A stretch of DNA of 64,000 nt from Chersky-840 sp036511675 (lineage in GTDB: Bacteria > Actinomycetota > Acidimicrobiia > Acidimicrobiales > UBA8190). The stretch spans positions 1 through 64,000 of the forward strand of contig DATCBU010000073.1 of NCBI GenBank assembly GCA_036511675.1, read 5' to 3'. Below the pieces are notes generated by a model. The model had not been told where the DNA came from. It searched no databases and saw nothing but the letters and a program-made list of their open reading frames with translations. Shown here in pieces: positions 50,946 to 60,306 of the stretch. How positions within the stretch are numbered: the first letter of the stretch is position 1; the number at the start of each line of letters is the position of its first letter. The position numbers and the translations under genes were made by a program.

Positions 50946-51379
50946 CGGTGGGCCCGGGCCACCACCACCACCCCGACACACCGCACGACCATGGCCATAT
51001 CCATGGTCCGGGGGCCGAGGGCCCGGGGGCCGAGAGCCCCCTGGGCCCCAGCGGCGAGGCCAGCGTGGTGCTCGACATCGGCCCCCACGCCGGTGCCCTG
51101 GTGCTGTACACGGACGAAGGCCTGGCCGGGGCGGAGATCGAGATCCGCCCCGGTGACGGAACCTGGCTGGGGGCCCATACCGCCGTGCGGGCCCGACACG
51201 CCGGTGGCCGTGTGCTGTACGCCGGGGTCTTCGGATCGCTCGCCCCCGGCCGCTACGACCTGCGGCTCAAGGGCGGGGGGGGCGGGTCCTTCGACCTGAC
51301 CGTGGACGTCGTGGCCGGCACCGTCACCGAGGCCAGGGTCCCCACGACACCGACGCTCTCGGGCGTTTCGCTCGGCTAG
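50942..51379 (+). CDS. His-rich hypothetical protein
   Basis: 145 aa. The N-terminal 30 residues are rich in His (GHHHHPDTPHDHGHIHGP), a likely metal-binding tail; the rest is beta-rich (ASVVLDIGPHAGALVLYTDE, EIEIRPGDGTWLGAH, RVLYAGVFGSLAPGRYDLRL). Start is TTG at 50942, overlapping the DUF4331 stop, or GTG at 50948. Similar His-tailed proteins occur in actinobacteria, sometimes labelled phospholipase; no catalytic motif is visible, so I do not use that name. Probably co-expressed with DUF4331. Confidence 0.7.
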   Translation: MTVGPGHHHHPDTPHDHGHIHGPGAEGPGAESPLGPSGEASVVLDIGPHAGALVLYTDEGLAGAEIEIRPGDGTWLGAHTAVRARHAGGRVLYAGVFGSLAPGRYDLRLKGGGGGSFDLTVDVVAGTVTEARVPTTPTLSGVSLG

Positions 51380-51513
51380 TGACGCCGACGCGGGCACAAT
51401 AGGAGGACACACCGGGTCCGGAGCTGCCGCGCACGGAGCGCGCTGGTCGCAGCTGTCTGCTCGGACGTCGACACGACAACGCAGACGCTGCCCGAGCCCC
51501 GTGAGGAGGGTCG

Positions 51514-52965
51514 TTGAGCGAGACCTTCGACCCGGATGCGACCCCCGATCCGGCCGCGTCCCCTCCACCGCCTCCGGCTCCCCCCTCTTCACCTCTTTCT
51601 TCTCCACCTCCTTCCTATCCGCCGCCGCCGGCCGGTCCCGGTTATCCCGCGGCCACGGGGTATCCCCCACCCCCCGGACCTGGCTACGCCGGCGGCCACC
51701 ACGACATCTGGGGCGTGCCCTCGGGTGACGAGGGGTCGGGGCGTCGGGGTGCCGGCGACGGCTTCCCGGGAACCCCGGGTCCCCCCGGCCCCTGGGGCGG
51801 GCCGGGGTCGTCGGGGCCGTGGGACGGCGCGGGTCAGTGGTCCGCGGGGCAGTGGGGTGGCCCACCCGTCTGGCTGCCGCCCCTTCAGCCCACTCGCAAC
51901 CGTCCTCTTCACGTCCTGGCCGTGGCGGCACTGGTCACGCTGGTGGCGCTGCTCGGCGTGGTCGTGGGACGCGGCATGCACAACCAGGGCACCGCGGCAC
52001 CGCCGTTCACCACGCTGCCCTCGTCGAGCGCGTCGGAGACCGGCACCATCGCGGCCAAGGTGGAACCCGGAGTGGTCGACATCACCACCCGGCTCGGCTA
52101 CCAGGGTGGCGAAGCGGCCGGCACCGGCATGGTGCTCGACGCGTCGGGCGAGGTGCTTACCAACAACCACGTCATCGACGGCGCCACCAGCATCAGCGTC
52201 ACCGATGTGGGGAACGGGGAGACCTACAACGCCACCATCGTGGGCACCGACAAGACCCAGGACGTCGCCGTGCTCAAACTGACGGGCGCGTCGGGTCTCA
52301 GGACGGTGAGCACCGGAGACTCCTCTTCCTTGGGCGTGGGCGCGTCGATAACCGCCATCGGGAACGCCGGGGGCGTGGGGGGCACCCCCAGTGTCGCCAC
52401 CGGACACGTCACCGACCTCGACCAGGCCATCACCGCCAGCGACGCGTCCGACAACAGCACCGAACAGCTCACCGGGCTCATCCAGACCGATGCCGCCTTG
52501 AAGCCGGGTGATTCGGGGGGACCCCTGGTGAACTCTCAGGGCGTGGTGATGGGCATCGACACCGCCGCGTCGAGCGGTTTCCAATTCCAAGCCGGGGGGA
52601 CCGAGGGGTTTGCCATCCCCATCAACCAGGCGCTCTCCCTCGCCCGGCAGATGATGGCGGGACAGGGGTCGGGCACCATCCACATCGGCGAGGCCGCCCT
52701 CATCGGCGTCATCGTGGAGAGCTCCACGCTCAGCTCGGGCGCCGACATCGTCACGGTGGAGACGGGCACGCCGGCGGAGGGCGCGGGGCTGGTGCCTGGG
52801 GACGTGATCAACTCCCTCGCCGACCAGAGCGTGCAGAGCGCCACGTCGCTCACCAACTTGATGCAGAAGCACCACCCGGGACAGAAGGTGGAACTGGGCT
52901 GGATCGACACGTCGGGCCAGCAACACAGCACCACCGTGCAACTGGCTCCCGGGCCCGCCACCTGA
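51514..52965 (+). CDS. HtrA/DegP-like membrane-anchored serine protease with PDZ domain
   Basis: 483 aa. Long Pro/Gly-rich cytoplasmic N-terminus (about 1-125), one membrane segment (VLAVAALVTLVALLGVVVG), then a trypsin-like domain with catalytic His in LTNNHVID, Asp in TQDVAVLKL and Ser in KPGDSGGPLVNS, and a C-terminal PDZ domain (about 385-480; GTPAEGAGLVPGDVINSL). Cleaves or senses misfolded extracytoplasmic proteins. Proline-rich N-tails are usual in actinobacterial HtrA/PepD homologues. TTG start supported by GAGGAGG. All catalytic residues are present. Confidence 0.93.
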   Translation: MSETFDPDATPDPAASPPPPPAPPSSPLSSPPPSYPPPPAGPGYPAATGYPPPPGPGYAGGHHDIWGVPSGDEGSGRRGAGDGFPGTPGPPGPWGGPGSSGPWDGAGQWSAGQWGGPPVWLPPLQPTRNRPLHVLAVAALVTLVALLGVVVGRGMHNQGTAAPPFTTLPSSSASETGTIAAKVEPGVVDITTRLGYQGGEAAGTGMVLDASGEVLTNNHVIDGATSISVTDVGNGETYNATIVGTDKTQDVAVLKLTGASGLRTVSTGDSSSLGVGASITAIGNAGGVGGTPSVATGHVTDLDQAITASDASDNSTEQLTGLIQTDAALKPGDSGGPLVNSQGVVMGIDTAASSGFQFQAGGTEGFAIPINQALSLARQMMAGQGSGTIHIGEAALIGVIVESSTLSSGADIVTVETGTPAEGAGLVPGDVINSLADQSVQSATSLTNLMQKHHPGQKVELGWIDTSGQQHSTTVQLAPGPAT

Positions 52966-52994
52966 ACCGACGCCGGGCGCGCCCACCTTCGACG

Positions 52995-53594
52995 ATGCCA
53001 GCTGCGAGGACGACGACGACGCGCCGGCGCGGTGTGGCAGGTCTGGTGCTGGCCCCTGGTGCGAGCGCAGGCCGGGAGCAACCCGCGCTGGTGGCCATCG
53101 ACGAGTCCGTGTCGGTGTCGGGCGTGCGCGTCGAACGCATCGACTTCCCCTACCGGCTGGCGGGCCGGCGAGCGCCGGACAAGCCCCCCGTGCTGATCGC
53201 CACCGTCGTAGACGCGGCCACGACCCTGGCCCGCGCCATCGGGGTGGCACCCCGCCGCATCGCCCTGGGGGGCCGGTCCATGGGCGGGCGCATGTGCTCG
53301 ATGGCGGTCGCCGACGGTCTGGCGGCGGCGGCCCTCGTGCTCGTCAGCTACCCCCTGCACCCGCCGGGCAAGCCCGACCGGTTGCGGACCGAGCACTTCG
53401 GGGCCCTCGAGGTGCCGTGTCTGTTCGTGTCGGGGACCCGGGACGCCTTCGGCTCGCCCGACGAGCTCGAGGCGGCCACGGCTGCGATTCCCGGACCGGT
53501 GACCCACGTCTGGCTCCAGGGAGGGGATCACGGCCTGCGGGGCAAGGACTCCCTGGTGGCAGGGGTCGTCCGGGACTGGGTCCTGGGGCGCTGA
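52995..53594 (+). CDS. Small alpha/beta-hydrolase (dienelactone hydrolase/KANL3-Tex30-like)
   Basis: 199 aa. Oxyanion region GLVLAPGASAG, nucleophile elbow LGGRSMGGRM (Ser), Asp in SGTRDAFG and His in GGDHGLRG. Compact cytoplasmic serine hydrolase of the KANL3/Tex30-like group in bacteria. Substrate unknown. Starts 30 bases after the protease stop, so it may be co-transcribed. Confidence 0.85.
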   Translation: MPAARTTTTRRRGVAGLVLAPGASAGREQPALVAIDESVSVSGVRVERIDFPYRLAGRRAPDKPPVLIATVVDAATTLARAIGVAPRRIALGGRSMGGRMCSMAVADGLAAAALVLVSYPLHPPGKPDRLRTEHFGALEVPCLFVSGTRDAFGSPDELEAATAAIPGPVTHVWLQGGDHGLRGKDSLVAGVVRDWVLGR

Positions 53595-53676
53595 CCCCTC
53601 GCCACCTGCGGTCGGAGACGGCCGGGTCGTCCATCGCAGGCTTCACTGACCCCCCGGGGGCGCCGATGAACCACTG

Positions 53677-54627
53677 ATGCGCCGGAGAAAGCCCCTGCAC
53701 GCCCGGTCCAGACCCCCCGTCAGGACACGGAGCTCGGTCCTGCTCGGCGTGGTGGTGGCACCCCTGCTCCTGGTGCTGTGGATGGCCGGCACAGGCACCG
53801 CCGATGCCGCCTTCGCCGCCACCACGACGGTGCGGCCCGGCGACACGCTGAGCGCCATCGCCACGCGCTACCACACCACCGTGGCCGCACTCGTCGCCGC
53901 CAACGGCATCACCAACCCGAATCAGATCTACGCCGGGGACAGCATTGTGGTCCCCGGCCCACCCGCCACCGCGCCGTCCCCACCACCCGCACCGCCCGTC
54001 GTCGTTCCCAGCGCCATCACGGTGGTGGTGCGCAACGGCGACACGCTGAGCGCCATCGCCACGCGCTACCACACCACCGTGGCCGCGCTCGTATCGACCA
54101 ACAGGATCTCCAACCCCAATCTCGTGTTCGCCGGGGCCCACCTGTCGCTGCCCGGACCGTCCCTGCCGCCGGGTTGGGGCCCGGGCGGACCGCTGCCGAC
54201 CACGCTCCTGGCCCATCCCGACCGCTTGTCGCTACGTCCCGCCTTCCTAAGCGCGGCCAGCGCGTCGGGAGTGGCACCCAGTCTCCTCGAGGCTTTGTGT
54301 TGGTGGGAATCGGGTTGGCAGTCCGGCGCCACGTCGCCGACGGGGGCCATCGGCCTGTGCCAACTCGAGCCGTCGACGGTGACCTACGCCCGCACCACCT
54401 TGTTGCACAATCCCAACCTCGACCCCCGCGCCCCGTCCGACAACATCGCCATGGCCGCGGCGTACATCCAAAACCTCACGACGCGCGACGGTGGCAACGT
54501 CCGGACCGCCATCGCCGCCTACTACCAGGGTCTGAGCTCGGTACAGAGCAGGGGAATGCTGGGCTCCACCCAGAACTACGTGACCGGCATCTTCGCCTAC
54601 GCGGCGATCTTCGCCCAAGCGGGCTGA
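53677..54627 (+). CDS. Secreted lytic transglycosylase with two LysM domains
   Basis: 316 aa. Signal or anchor sequence (VLLGVVVAPLLLVLWMAG), LysM 1 (about 50-92; TVRPGDTLSAIATRYHTTVA), a Pro-rich linker, LysM 2 (about 114-158) and a SLT-type muramidase domain (about 185-315) with catalytic Glu in LCWWESGWQSGA and GLCQLEPST. Binds peptidoglycan and cleaves it. The two LysM units share a nearly identical 56-base DNA block, so the second copy arose by recent duplication. Cell-envelope location. Confidence 0.9.
   Translation: MRRRKPLHARSRPPVRTRSSVLLGVVVAPLLLVLWMAGTGTADAAFAATTTVRPGDTLSAIATRYHTTVAALVAANGITNPNQIYAGDSIVVPGPPATAPSPPPAPPVVVPSAITVVVRNGDTLSAIATRYHTTVAALVSTNRISNPNLVFAGAHLSLPGPSLPPGWGPGGPLPTTLLAHPDRLSLRPAFLSAASASGVAPSLLEALCWWESGWQSGATSPTGAIGLCQLEPSTVTYARTTLLHNPNLDPRAPSDNIAMAAAYIQNLTTRDGGNVRTAIAAYYQGLSSVQSRGMLGSTQNYVTGIFAYAAIFAQAG
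53839..53894 (+). repeat. Duplicated LysM block, copy 1
   Basis: 56 bases beginning GGCGACACGCTGAGCGCCAT, repeated at 54037-54092 with one mismatch. Encodes the same LysM core. Such identity at DNA level argues for recent tandem duplication or gene conversion. Confidence 0.8.
54037..54092 (+). repeat. Duplicated LysM block, copy 2
   Basis: Second copy of the block at 53839-53894, 198 bases downstream and in the same frame. Confidence 0.8.
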
Positions 54628-54696
54628 CACCGACACCCGCATCGGGCCTCATATCAACACCCGCACCGGCCCGGAACGGGGCCCTATCCTCGACCC

Positions 54697-55884
54697 ATGA
54701 CCGCTGACCTCGACGGCGCCCCGCTTGCCGCCGAGGATCTCGAGGCCGCGCTGCGGCCCTTCGGCGAAAGCCGGCTCCTGCCCCGCTCGGCTTACGTCGA
54801 GCGGTCCGTGTTCGACTGGGAGGAACGTCATTTCTTCCGGGGCGGATGGATGTGCGTGGGACGCAGTGAGGACGTGGCGCAGGTGGGCGACCAACGCGCC
54901 GAGCCCGTGGGAGGCACCGGGGTGTTCCTGGTGCGCGCCGAGGACCGACGACTGCGCGCCTTCGCCAACGTGTGTCGGCACCGTGGCCACGAATTGCTGC
55001 CGTGCGGCGAGTCCGTGCACCGACCCATCGTGGTGTGTCCGTACCACTCCTGGTCGTACCGCCTCGACGGCTCATTGCGCAACGCACCGCGCTTCGACGA
55101 GTGGGACGCCTTCGTGCCCGAGGACAACGGGCTTGTCGAGCTCCCCTGCGAAGAGTGGCTCGGGTTGGTCTTCGTCGCCACCACCGGCCCCACCGTGGCG
55201 CTACGGGAGCACTTCGCCATGCTCGAGCCGCTCGTCGCCGCCCACGAGCCCGGGCGGCTGCGACGGGCCACCCGTCACGACTACGTGGTGCAGGCCAACT
55301 GGAAGGTGATCATCGAGAACTACCAGGAGTGCTACCACTGCCCCATGATCCATCCCGAGTTGTGTGCGGTGAGCCCCCCGCGCAGCGGGGAGAACTACCG
55401 AGTAGCCGGAGCCGGTGCCTGGGTGGGCGGCTGGATGGCGCTGCGTGATGGCGCGCAGACCATGTCACTCACCGGCCACAGCGGGGGCACCGGGCTGCGC
55501 GGCCTCGACGCCCGCGAGAGGCGCGAGGTGCTCTATCTCGTCCTCTTCCCCAACGTGTTGCTGAGCCTGCACCCCGACTACGTGATGACGCACGTGCTCA
55601 GGCCGATCGGCCCCGAGCGCACCGCCGTCGGTTGCACCTGGTCGTTCGCTCCTGAGGATCTCGAGCGCCCGGAGTTCGATCCGTCCTACGCCGTCGACTT
55701 CTGGGACATCACCAACGGCCAGGACTTCTCGGCATGCGAATCGGTCCAGCGGGGCCTGGCATCGGAGCACTGGGCGCCGGGACCGCTCGCTCCCGACGAG
55801 GACGGCCTCTATCAGTTCGTCACCATGGTGGCCCGGGCCTACGAGGGCCTGGCGGTCAGAGCCGGGGGGCTGCCGGTCGCCTGA
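54697..55884 (+). CDS. Rieske non-haem iron oxygenase
   Basis: 395 aa. Rieske ligands VCRHRGHELL ... VVCPYHSWSY (about 92-122), catalytic iron ligands in ENYQECYHCPMIHPEL (two His) with a distal Asp expected. Close in layout to choline/carnitine/glycine-betaine monooxygenase-type Rieske enzymes, which attack alkylamines or aromatic rings; the precise substrate is unknown. No reductase gene is adjacent, so electrons come from elsewhere. ATG start. About 110 bases precede the FtsX-type permease gene. Confidence 0.9.
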   Translation: MTADLDGAPLAAEDLEAALRPFGESRLLPRSAYVERSVFDWEERHFFRGGWMCVGRSEDVAQVGDQRAEPVGGTGVFLVRAEDRRLRAFANVCRHRGHELLPCGESVHRPIVVCPYHSWSYRLDGSLRNAPRFDEWDAFVPEDNGLVELPCEEWLGLVFVATTGPTVALREHFAMLEPLVAAHEPGRLRRATRHDYVVQANWKVIIENYQECYHCPMIHPELCAVSPPRSGENYRVAGAGAWVGGWMALRDGAQTMSLTGHSGGTGLRGLDARERREVLYLVLFPNVLLSLHPDYVMTHVLRPIGPERTAVGCTWSFAPEDLERPEFDPSYAVDFWDITNGQDFSACESVQRGLASEHWAPGPLAPDEDGLYQFVTMVARAYEGLAVRAGGLPVA

Positions 55885-55993
55885 ACACAGTCCACACCGC
55901 TGCGCCCGGGGTGCTGCCACCAACTCCCGAGACGGGCTGGCCCCCTTGGGCCGGGCCCCGTGGTGGGCGACACTGAGGCCCGGGAGGGATCTC

Positions 55994-58423
55994 TTGGGGC
56001 CTGTCGTGTTGGTATTCCGCGCCGAGCTGCGACGGCGATGGAAATCGTGGCTGGCTCTGGCCGGCCTGATCGCACTCGTCGGGGGCCTAGTCCTCGGGGC
56101 TGCCGCCGCTGGGCGCCGGACTGCGACCGCCTTCCCCCGGTTCGTCGCTTCCCACGGGTACGACTACGCCGTCGTCAATACCCAGCCCATGCCCCAGCTG
56201 GCGAAGCTGCCCGAGGTGGCCTCGGTGACACTGGCGAGGATCCCGTTTGTGGGCCAGCCGACCTGCGCCTGCACGCACACGATCAACACCCAGGACTTCA
56301 CCCTCTTTCCGTTGTCGTCCCACGTGTTATCCAAGGTCGTGAAACTGTCGGCGGGCCGAATGCCCGACCAGTCGAAGCCCGACGAGGTGCTCGCCTCGTT
56401 CACTCTGCAGCGCGACTTCGGCGTCCATGTCGGCTCGGTCATCAAGGTGCCGTTCTACGTACGCTCGCAGGAGGCCGAGGCGCTCAACGGCGTCGGCACG
56501 CCGAAGGGTCCGACGATCGACCTGCACGTGGTGGGGATCGCCGTGGACGAGCTCGGGTTCGTGGCGGAGAACGGCGGCCAGGGCCCGTTCTACGACGCCT
56601 ATGGTACCCAGGCCCTCGCCCGCACCGTGCTCCCCCGCGCCCCGGTGGGCGAGGTGTCTTTCGTCCGACTCCGTCACGGGGCGGGTGACGTCCCGCGCTT
56701 CGCCTCCGCCATCGCCCGGTTGAACTCGTCCTTCACTATCGGCTTGGACGGTACGGCCACATCGGTGACGTCGTCGATCCACCCCCAGGCGGTGGGATGG
56801 TGGGTCCTGGCCGTGCTGGCCGGCTTGGCCGGCCTCGTGGTCATCGGCCAGGCGTTGGCGCGCCAGAGTGTCATCGAGAGCGAGGACTACCCGACCCTGG
56901 CGACACTCGGCCTTCTCCCCCGCCAGCTGCGCCGCCTCGCCATGGCCCGCACCGCGACCGCGGCGGTGGCGGGAGCGTTCGGCGCTGTCGTGGTCGCCGC
57001 CGCGCTGTCACCTCTGACCCCCGTGGGCGAAGCGCGCCTGGCTGAGCCCTCGACGGGGTTCTCCTTCGACCCGCTCGTCCTGCTCCTCGGCGCGCTCGCC
57101 ACGGTGGCGTTCGTGGTTGCCCTCGGCGCGTGGCCCGCGGCTCGCTCCGTGGACCTGCGCCGCGGTGGCGACGGACCACCGAGCGCCCGCCCGTCTTCGA
57201 TCGTCACCGGACTAGGCGCCGCCGGAGCACCGCCCAGCGCGCTGATCGGGGTACGTCACGCGCTGGCCCGAGGCGGAGGCCGGAGCACGGTCCCCGTGGG
57301 CCCTGCGCTGTTCGGCACGGTCCTCGCCGTCAGCGCGCTGTGCGCCACCGCCGTCTTCGGGGCGAGCCTGTCGCACCTAACCACGACGCCCGCGCTGTTC
57401 GGCGAGGTCTACCAATTCGAAGTGGCGGGCATCGCTCCCACCGACCAGCACACGGTCAACACCTTGTTGGCGACACTCGAGCACGACCCTGCCGTCACCC
57501 GGATCACCCTCGGCACGAGCCAGGAGATCTCGGTGAACGGGAAGACCGTTGACACTGTGGCGGGGACCGCCATCCGCGGTCCGATCCTCCTGTCGATGGT
57601 GAACGGACATTTTCCGCACCGTGACAACCAAATCTCGCTCGGTGTCACGACGATGCATCAGGTGGGGGCTCACATCGGGTCCTTCGTCCGCGTTGCGGTG
57701 CCGACACCGACAGGCGGCACCCACACCGCTCGATTCCAGGTGGTGTCGACGGTGTCGATGCCCGGGGACGTGGGCAGCGGCGGACTCGGAACGGGTGCGG
57801 CGATGCCCCTGCCCGCACTCTTCGATGCGGCATGTCCACCGGGCCCCTCCCGGCCTGGCTGCGAGAAGATCGTCAACCAGAGCATCGTCCACGCCGTCCT
57901 GGTCGGGACCGTCCCCGGGCGGGCCGGACGGGCCGCAGCAGCCCACTACGTCGCCGCCTACAGCGTCAACGACAGCGCCGCAGGGCCGAGCACCCCGACG
58001 TCACTCGTCAACTTTGGCGAGGCCGTCAATTTCCCGCTCATCTTGGGAGCGGTGCTGGCGTTGTTCGGAGCCGCCACCCTTTTGCACCTGCTCGTGGCCA
58101 GCGTCGTGCGTCGTCGGCGCGAGGTCGGGCTCTTGAAAGCCCTCGGGTTCGTCAACCATCAGGTAGCGGCGGTGGTGTCGTGGCAGGCGACGACTGTCGC
58201 CCTCGTTGGGATCGTCGTCGGCATCCCGCTAGGGGTGGCGCTCGGCCAGGTGGCCTGGCGAGTCTTCGCCACCGATCTCGGCGCCGTCCCGTCGACCTCG
58301 GTACCGGTTTGGCTCATCGTGGCGCTAGCGGCGGGCGTCCTTGTGGTGGCAAACCTGCTCGCCATCGCACCGGCCTTGGCGGCGCGATCGCGACCAGCCG
58401 GCCATCTCCTGCGGACCCAATAG
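55994..58423 (+). CDS. FtsX-type ABC transporter permease
   Basis: 809 aa. One N-terminal membrane segment, a large extracytoplasmic region (about 50-270), three segments (about 275-385), then a second membrane-anchored half with another extracytoplasmic region and three C-terminal segments (LILGAVLALFGAATLLHLL, TTVALVGIVVGIPLGVALG, VWLIVALAAGVLVVANLLA): a duplicated FtsX/MacB-like permease of the LolC/MacB superfamily. The partner ATPase is not in the window. TTG start chosen because GGGAGGG lies about 5-7 bases upstream; GTG at 56006 is an alternative. Substrate is unknown, perhaps a lipid or peptide. Confidence 0.88.
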   Translation: MGPVVLVFRAELRRRWKSWLALAGLIALVGGLVLGAAAAGRRTATAFPRFVASHGYDYAVVNTQPMPQLAKLPEVASVTLARIPFVGQPTCACTHTINTQDFTLFPLSSHVLSKVVKLSAGRMPDQSKPDEVLASFTLQRDFGVHVGSVIKVPFYVRSQEAEALNGVGTPKGPTIDLHVVGIAVDELGFVAENGGQGPFYDAYGTQALARTVLPRAPVGEVSFVRLRHGAGDVPRFASAIARLNSSFTIGLDGTATSVTSSIHPQAVGWWVLAVLAGLAGLVVIGQALARQSVIESEDYPTLATLGLLPRQLRRLAMARTATAAVAGAFGAVVVAAALSPLTPVGEARLAEPSTGFSFDPLVLLLGALATVAFVVALGAWPAARSVDLRRGGDGPPSARPSSIVTGLGAAGAPPSALIGVRHALARGGGRSTVPVGPALFGTVLAVSALCATAVFGASLSHLTTTPALFGEVYQFEVAGIAPTDQHTVNTLLATLEHDPAVTRITLGTSQEISVNGKTVDTVAGTAIRGPILLSMVNGHFPHRDNQISLGVTTMHQVGAHIGSFVRVAVPTPTGGTHTARFQVVSTVSMPGDVGSGGLGTGAAMPLPALFDAACPPGPSRPGCEKIVNQSIVHAVLVGTVPGRAGRAAAAHYVAAYSVNDSAAGPSTPTSLVNFGEAVNFPLILGAVLALFGAATLLHLLVASVVRRRREVGLLKALGFVNHQVAAVVSWQATTVALVGIVVGIPLGVALGQVAWRVFATDLGAVPSTSVPVWLIVALAAGVLVVANLLAIAPALAARSRPAGHLLRTQ

Positions 58424-58540
58424 CGGTCCGGTAGCCGACTCGATTGCAGTGGCGCCGGCGCGACCCGGTGCAAACTTGTGCTCGCTCCCACCGGGATCGT
58501 CGGATACCTTCACGACCAAGCCCCGAGGAGGGAGCAACTG

Positions 58541-59632
58541 ATGGCACACCAAGTACGCGGCGTCGTCGCCCGGTCCAAAGGCGCACCGGTCACCCTCGAG
58601 ACCGTGCTCGTCCCCGACCCCGGTCCGGGCGAGGCCCTGGTGCGGGTCCAGGCCTGTGGCGTGTGCCACACCGACCTGCACTACCGCGAGGGGGGCATCA
58701 ACGACGACTTCCCCTTCCTCCTCGGCCACGAGGCGGCCGGCGTGGTGGAGTCGGTGGGCCCCGACGTCACCTCGGTGGAGGCTGGGGACTTCGTGGTCCT
58801 CAACTGGCGGGCGGTGTGCGGCGAGTGCCGGTCGTGCCGACGGGGCCGGCCGTGGTACTGCTTCTCCACCCACAACGCCACCCAGAAGATGACCCTGGCC
58901 GACGGCACCACGCTCTCCCCCGCGCTGGGCATCGGCGCCTTCGCGGAGAAGACCCTGGTGGCGGCGGGACAGTGCACCAAGGTCGATCGCCGCGCCCGTC
59001 CCGAGGCGGCCGGCCTGCTCGGTTGCGGGGTCATGGCCGGGCTGGGGGCGGCCATGTTCACCGGCGAGGTGGGCCTCGGGGACTCGGTGGCGGTGTTCGG
59101 GTGCGGGGGCGTGGGGTGCGCGGCGGTGGCGGGCTCGGTGCTGGCCGGCGCGTCGCAGGTCATCGCCGTGGACCTCGACCCCAACAAGCTGGAGCTGGCC
59201 CTGCGCTTCGGCGCCACCCATACCGTCAACGCCTCGGAGGGCGACCCGGTGGAGAAGGTGCGCGAGCTGACCGGCGGCAACGGGGCCGACGTCTGCATCG
59301 AGGCGGTGGGCAATCCCAAGGTGATGGAACAGGCCTTCTTCGCCCGCGACCTGGCCGGGACCCTCGTACAGGTGGGAGTGCCCACCCCCGACATGCGCAT
59401 CGACCTCCCCATGATCGAGTTCTTCGGCCGCGGCGGGCGGCTCAAGCCCAGCTGGTACGGAGACTGCCTGCCCTCGCGCGACTTCCCCGTGCTCATCGAC
59501 CTCTATCTCCAGGGGCGCCTCGACCTCGACGGATTCGTGTCGGAGACGATCCCCCTCGAAGGCGTGGAGGACGCCTTCCACCGCATGGAGCGCGGCGAGG
59601 TGCTGCGCTCGGTCGTGGTCATCGGGGGTTGA
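58541..59632 (+). CDS. mscR: S-(hydroxymethyl)mycothiol dehydrogenase / S-nitrosomycothiol reductase
   Basis: 363 aa zinc-dependent medium-chain dehydrogenase, mycobacterial MscR type. Seen: VRGVVARSKGAPVTLETV, catalytic zinc site ACGVCHTDLHYREGG and LLGHEAAG, structural zinc cysteines CGECRSCRRGRPWYC, and the Rossmann motif VFGCGGVGCAAVAG. Oxidises the mycothiol adduct of formaldehyde (NAD) and reduces S-nitrosomycothiol. Indicates that the organism makes mycothiol. ATG with GAGGAGGGA upstream. The stop overlaps the TTG start of the MBL gene, as in mycobacteria where an MBL gene (Rv2260) follows mscR (Rv2259). Confidence 0.94.
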   Translation: MAHQVRGVVARSKGAPVTLETVLVPDPGPGEALVRVQACGVCHTDLHYREGGINDDFPFLLGHEAAGVVESVGPDVTSVEAGDFVVLNWRAVCGECRSCRRGRPWYCFSTHNATQKMTLADGTTLSPALGIGAFAEKTLVAAGQCTKVDRRARPEAAGLLGCGVMAGLGAAMFTGEVGLGDSVAVFGCGGVGCAAVAGSVLAGASQVIAVDLDPNKLELALRFGATHTVNASEGDPVEKVRELTGGNGADVCIEAVGNPKVMEQAFFARDLAGTLVQVGVPTPDMRIDLPMIEFFGRGGRLKPSWYGDCLPSRDFPVLIDLYLQGRLDLDGFVSETIPLEGVEDAFHRMERGEVLRSVVVIGG

Positions 59633-60285
59633 GCACCGTGCGGGCGCCGCTGCGCGTCGACCTGGTCCGCACCAACGGGATCTTCTCCTTGGACGGACAG
59701 GGCTTCGAGGTCGAGAACAACGTGTGGTTGGTCGGTGACGACGACCAGGTCATGGTCATCGACGCCGCCCATGACGCCGCTCCCATCATCGAGGCCCTGG
59801 GCGAGCGCGCTCTCGTCCTCATCGTGTCGACCCACGGGCACAACGACCACATCAACGCGGCCGAGGAGCTGTCGGCGCGCACGGAGGCTCCCGTGGCGCT
59901 GCACCCCGACGACACCACCTTGTGGGACAGCGTGTATCCGACGCGCCGGCCCGACCGGACCCTGGCCGACGGCGAGCTGCTCCTGGTGGGTGAGCACCGC
60001 TTGTCGGTGATCCACACTCCCGGGCACTCCCCCGGCGGCGTCTGCCTGTATGACGGCGGCCTCTCCGACGGGGGCGGTGTGCTGTTCTCGGGGGACACGC
60101 TGTTCCAGGGGGGACCGGGGGCCACCGGTCGCTCGTTCTCGAGCTTTCCCACCATCATCGAGTCGATCCGCACGCGCCTGCTGAACCTTCCGCTCGACAC
60201 CACCGTGCACCCCGGCCACGGCGCCGACACCACCATCGGTGACGAGGCCCCGCACCTCGGCGAATGGATCGCACGTGGTCACTGA
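59629..60285 (+). CDS. MBL-fold hydrolase, partner of mscR
   Basis: 218 aa (or 215 from GTG at 59638). Metal motif STHGHNDHIN, then HTPGHSPGG, LFSGDTLFQGG and VHPGHGADTT, so the ligand set is complete. Its position directly behind mscR with a 4-base overlap mirrors mycobacteria and suggests hydrolysis of S-formylmycothiol or a related thioester, giving formate and mycothiol; this is inference. Followed by a cupin gene after 21 bases. Confidence 0.88.
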   Translation: MSTVRAPLRVDLVRTNGIFSLDGQGFEVENNVWLVGDDDQVMVIDAAHDAAPIIEALGERALVLIVSTHGHNDHINAAEELSARTEAPVALHPDDTTLWDSVYPTRRPDRTLADGELLLVGEHRLSVIHTPGHSPGGVCLYDGGLSDGGGVLFSGDTLFQGGPGATGRSFSSFPTIIESIRTRLLNLPLDTTVHPGHGADTTIGDEAPHLGEWIARGH

Positions 60286-60306
60286 AGGCACAGAGTCACT
60301 GCTGCT

